Assembly (NCBI GenBank): GCA_041795785.1
Contig: JBHBXR010000047.1
Location: 1-7,188, forward strand
Origin: CAJPST01 sp041795785
GTDB lineage: Bacteria; Pseudomonadota; Gammaproteobacteria; Enterobacterales; Pasteurellaceae
Direction: 5' to 3'
Length of the DNA stretch: 7,188 bases
Position 1 is the stretch's first letter, and each line of letters begins with the position of its first letter. The notes beneath the pieces were generated by a model, which worked only from the letters and a program-made list of their open reading frames with translations, did not search any database and was not told the DNA's origin. The translations under genes were made by a program, and so were the position numbers. Shown here piece by piece: positions 5,092-7,188 of the stretch.

Positions 5092-6741
5092 ATGCAAAAT
5101 ATCAACCCAACCACAACCGCTGCGTGGAGAGCATTGGAACAGCACAAAGCCGATTTACAAGGCGTGACGATTCAAACGCTTTTCCAACAAGAGGAAGATC
5201 GTTTTCACAACTATTCCTTAACCTTTAATCATGAAATCTTGATTGATTATTCAAAAAACAATATCACCCAAGACACCTTAAAACTGCTGCGTCAACTCGC
5301 GCAGGAATGTGCGTTACCGCAAGCGGTGGAAGCCATGTTCAAAGGCGAAAAAATCAACCGCACGGAAAACCGCGCCGTATTACATACCGCTTTGCGTAAC
5401 CGTTCCAACCGTCCGGTTTTGGTGGACGGCAAAGACGTTATGCCGGATGTAAACGATGTATTGGCAAAAATGAAATCCTTCTGTGAACGGGTTATTTCGG
5501 GCGAATGGAAAGGTTATACCGGCAAAGCCATTACCGATGTTATCAATATCGGTATCGGCGGTTCGGATTTGGGACCTTACATGGTGACCGAAGCTCTGCG
5601 TCCGTATAAAAATCATTTGACCATGCACTTCGTATCCAATGTTGACGGTACGCATATTGCCGAAACCTTGAAGAAAGTGAATCCTGAAACTACATTGGTG
5701 TTGGTGGCGTCCAAAACCTTTACTACGCAGGAAACCATGACGAATGCGGTGTCCGCGCGCGATTGGTTCTTGGCGACGGCAAAAGATGAAAAACACGTTG
5801 CCAAACACTTCGCCGCACTCTCGACTAATGCGCAGGAAGTGGCGAAATTCGGCATCGACACCGACAATATGTTCGGTTTCTGGGATTGGGTCGGCGGACG
5901 CTATTCGTTATGGTCTGCCATCGGTTTATCCATCGCTCTTTCTATCGGTTTTGAAAATTTCGAGGAATTATTGAACGGTGCGCATGAAATGGATAAACAC
6001 TTCCGCAATGCGCCGATTGAACAAAATATCCCGACCACATTGGCGTTAGTAGGCTTATGGAACACCAACTTCCTCGGTGCGCAAACCGAAGCGATTTTAC
6101 CTTATGACCAATATTTACACCGTTTTGCCGCTTATTTCCAACAAGGTAATATGGAATCGAACGGTAAATATGTCGCTCGCGACGGCAACGTGATTGAAAA
6201 CTACCAAACCGGTCCGATTATTTGGGGCGAACCGGGTACTAACGGTCAACACGCGTTTTATCAGTTAATTCACCAAGGTACGACCTTAATTCCTTGTGAT
6301 TTTATTGCGCCGGCGCAAACTCACAATCCGTTAGCGGATCATCATGAAAAATTGTTGTCAAACTTCTTTGCGCAAACCGAAGCTTTGGCATTCGGCAAAA
6401 CCAAACAGGAAGTGGAAGCGGAATTTGTGAAAGCGGGGAAATCTTTAGACGACGTGAAAAATATCGTGCCGTTTAAAGTATTCACCGGCAACAAACCGAC
6501 CAACTCCATTCTATTGCAAAAAATTACCCCGTTCAGTTTAGGTGCCTTAATCGCCATGTATGAACACAAAATTTTCGTACAAGGCGTTATTTTCAACATC
6601 TACAGCTTCGACCAATGGGGCGTGGAACTGGGTAAACAGTTGGCAAACCGTATTCTGCCTGAATTAAAAGGTAACGAAAAAATCACGAGCCACGACAGTT
6701 CGACCAACGGCTTAATTAATCAATTTAAAGCCTGGCGTTAA
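5092..6741 (+). CDS. pgi: Glucose-6-phosphate isomerase
   Basis: Pgi interconverts glucose 6-phosphate and fructose 6-phosphate in the cytoplasm, serving glycolysis and gluconeogenesis and setting flux into the pentose phosphate route. The 549-residue product equals E. coli Pgi in length and is similar throughout. Both family signatures are present: WVGGRYSLWSAIGL near residues 266-279, and FDQWGVELGKQL near 506-517. Sugar-phosphate binding segments NIGIGGSDLGP and ASKTFTTQET are intact. The catalytic residues align as Glu355 (QGNMESNGK), His387 (GQHAFYQLIHQG) and Lys515. The numbering is one higher than E. coli for the last two because of one inserted residue at GNVIENYQT. The start is fixed by a strong ribosome site, AAGGAGAG (5080-5087), six bases from the ATG after AGGAG. 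It has its own predicted promoter and ends at a strong terminator, so it can act as a single-gene unit. Confidence 0.98.
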   Translation: MQNINPTTTAAWRALEQHKADLQGVTIQTLFQQEEDRFHNYSLTFNHEILIDYSKNNITQDTLKLLRQLAQECALPQAVEAMFKGEKINRTENRAVLHTALRNRSNRPVLVDGKDVMPDVNDVLAKMKSFCERVISGEWKGYTGKAITDVINIGIGGSDLGPYMVTEALRPYKNHLTMHFVSNVDGTHIAETLKKVNPETTLVLVASKTFTTQETMTNAVSARDWFLATAKDEKHVAKHFAALSTNAQEVAKFGIDTDNMFGFWDWVGGRYSLWSAIGLSIALSIGFENFEELLNGAHEMDKHFRNAPIEQNIPTTLALVGLWNTNFLGAQTEAILPYDQYLHRFAAYFQQGNMESNGKYVARDGNVIENYQTGPIIWGEPGTNGQHAFYQLIHQGTTLIPCDFIAPAQTHNPLADHHEKLLSNFFAQTEALAFGKTKQEVEAEFVKAGKSLDDVKNIVPFKVFTGNKPTNSILLQKITPFSLGALIAMYEHKIFVQGVIFNIYSFDQWGVELGKQLANRILPELKGNEKITSHDSSTNGLINQFKAWR

Positions 6742-6757
6742 ATCGACTTGATAAGTG

Positions 6758-6810
6758 AAAAGTGCGGTTAAAAAATCGGAAGAAATTTTAACCGCACTTT
6801 TTTGTTTGTT
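6758..6810. terminator. Terminator between convergent pgi and sirB2, possibly bidirectional
   Basis: A perfect 16-bp stem, AAAAGTGCGGTTAAAA (6758-6773) with TTTTAACCGCACTTTT (6786-6801), encloses a 12-base loop. On the + strand a long T-run (6798-6804, then GTTTGTT) follows, making a strong pgi terminator 16 bases after its stop. On the - strand the stem starts 7 bases past the SirB2 stop codon and ends in only four U residues, so termination in that direction would be weaker. Confidence 0.93.
6760..6799. repeat. Inverted pair of uptake signal sequences forming the pgi terminator stem
   Basis: Exact cores AAGTGCGGT (6760-6768, + strand) and ACCGCACTT (6791-6799, - strand) sit within the arms of the terminator hairpin, the same design as after aroG but with different flanking arms and loop. 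Confidence 0.93.
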
Positions 6811-7168
6811 ATGTCTGAAAATAACCGACTAAAATCGCCGCCAGCAATGCCCCGCCGGCAAAGCCTAAATGCAGTTTTCGCGCTTGAACGGTTTTCTTAC
6901 TGAAGAATTTGGCGGCGAATACCACATAAACGGCTAACAATCCGATTTTCAATAAAATCCACCACGGAAAGCCGTAGCCGACGGAGAAAACCACAATTAA
7001 TCCGCTGGCGATCAACAAGGTATCGCTCAAGTGCGGTAGAATTTTTAACGGTTTTACTGCGCGCCAATCACGTTGATTGAGCTGCATAACACCGCGCACA
7101 AGCAATAATGCCAAACTCAAAAAAGCGCAGAAAATGTGTAAATAAATAAGATAAGTCATAATAATCAT
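6809..7168 (-). CDS. SirB2-family small integral membrane protein
   Basis: The 119-residue protein is almost entirely hydrophobic, with four likely membrane helices at about residues 5-25, 45-65, 68-89 and 99-118 and short basic loops (QRDWRAVKPLK, SKKTVQARK). The family-like pattern is a histidine in helix 1 (YLHIF, His11), Arg25-Gly26 at its end, and LPHLSDTLL (His46, Asp49) opening helix 2. This resembles the SirB2 (E. coli YchQ) family, described as an invasion-gene expression up-regulator in Salmonella. Its biochemical role is not established. In E. coli the gene sits between prmC and sirB1 in the hemA-prfA operon, and a similar upstream context may lie outside the window. The ATG at 7168 could be replaced by the ATG at 7159, as neither has a clear ribosome site. 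No signal peptide is apparent. Confidence 0.85.
   Translation of the reverse strand: MIIMTYLIYLHIFCAFLSLALLLVRGVMQLNQRDWRAVKPLKILPHLSDTLLIASGLIVVFSVGYGFPWWILLKIGLLAVYVVFAAKFFSKKTVQARKLHLGFAGGALLAAILVGYFQT
7029..7037 (+). repeat. DNA uptake signal sequence inside the SirB2-family gene
   Basis: An exact AAGTGCGGT core is followed by AGAATTTTT and, after a short spacer, TTTTAC, a good extended uptake consensus. It lies antisense within coding sequence and contributes to the codons of the conserved LPHLS segment. Confidence 0.9.
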
Positions 7169-7188
7169 TGTGTTGTTAAACGGGAGCT
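7165..7188 (-). other. Possible 3' end of an upstream - strand gene overlapping the SirB2 start
   Basis: On the - strand the frame read from base 7188 gives SSRLTTQ and then TGA (7167-7165), overlapping the SirB2 ATG (7168-7166) as ATGA, an arrangement typical of translational coupling. A second frame gives APV followed by TAA (7178-7176), seven bases before the ATG. Only a few codons are visible, so neither can be assigned to a gene. prmC would be the expectation from E. coli synteny, but the residues do not identify it. Confidence 0.25.

Noticed and set aside
5380..5808. 142-codon - strand frame inside pgi
   Set aside because: It is fully antisense to strongly conserved pgi coding sequence, has no promoter or ribosome site of its own, and its composition shows no recognisable domain.
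1..7188. Mobile elements, CRISPR arrays, tRNA/rRNA genes or a novel defence or biosynthetic system
   Set aside because: All coding space is filled by recognisable housekeeping genes, the gaps are 15 to 147 bases, and the only repeats are uptake sequences and local hairpins.

Overview
The window is ordinary chromosomal DNA from a gammaproteobacterium, almost certainly a member of the Pasteurellaceae. The 9-base uptake signal sequence AAGTGCGGT (the Haemophilus influenzae or 'Hin' type) occurs seven times exactly in about 7.2 kb, which is the density expected of a naturally competent Pasteurellaceae genome. The proteins closely resemble their Escherichia coli orthologues. The base composition looks richer in G+C than H. 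influenzae, so a Basfia/Mannheimia succiniciproducens, Aggregatibacter or Pasteurella relative is plausible. The genus cannot be fixed from this sequence alone.

Layout from left to right: the 3' part of lolE (lipoprotein export, + strand, cut by the window edge); a 141-base gap with a TrpR-like operator on a promoter, an uptake sequence and several competing hairpins; aroG (DAHP synthase, first step of aromatic amino acid synthesis); a strong terminator built from two inverted uptake sequences; dnaB (replicative helicase) and alr (alanine racemase), 15 bases apart and probably one transcript; a 105-base gap with a likely promoter and an inverted repeat; pgi (glucose-6-phosphate isomerase); a second uptake-sequence terminator between convergent genes; and a small four-helix membrane protein of the SirB2 family on the - strand, whose upstream neighbour lies outside the window. 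No intergenic stretch exceeds 150 bases.

The genes are housekeeping genes with unrelated roles: envelope biogenesis, aromatic synthesis, replication, D-alanine supply for the cell wall, and central sugar metabolism. I see no mobile element, CRISPR array, tRNA, rRNA, phage gene or defence gene, and no new multi-gene system.

The most interesting signal is regulatory. The aroG promoter carries a near-perfect copy of the E. coli trp operator, while the AroG protein keeps the residues of the phenylalanine feedback site. This suggests tryptophan controls transcription of an enzyme that phenylalanine inhibits. The leader between this promoter and aroG can form mutually exclusive hairpins, one of them terminator-like. 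The other observations concern uptake sequences used as terminators or embedded in a conserved protein motif.
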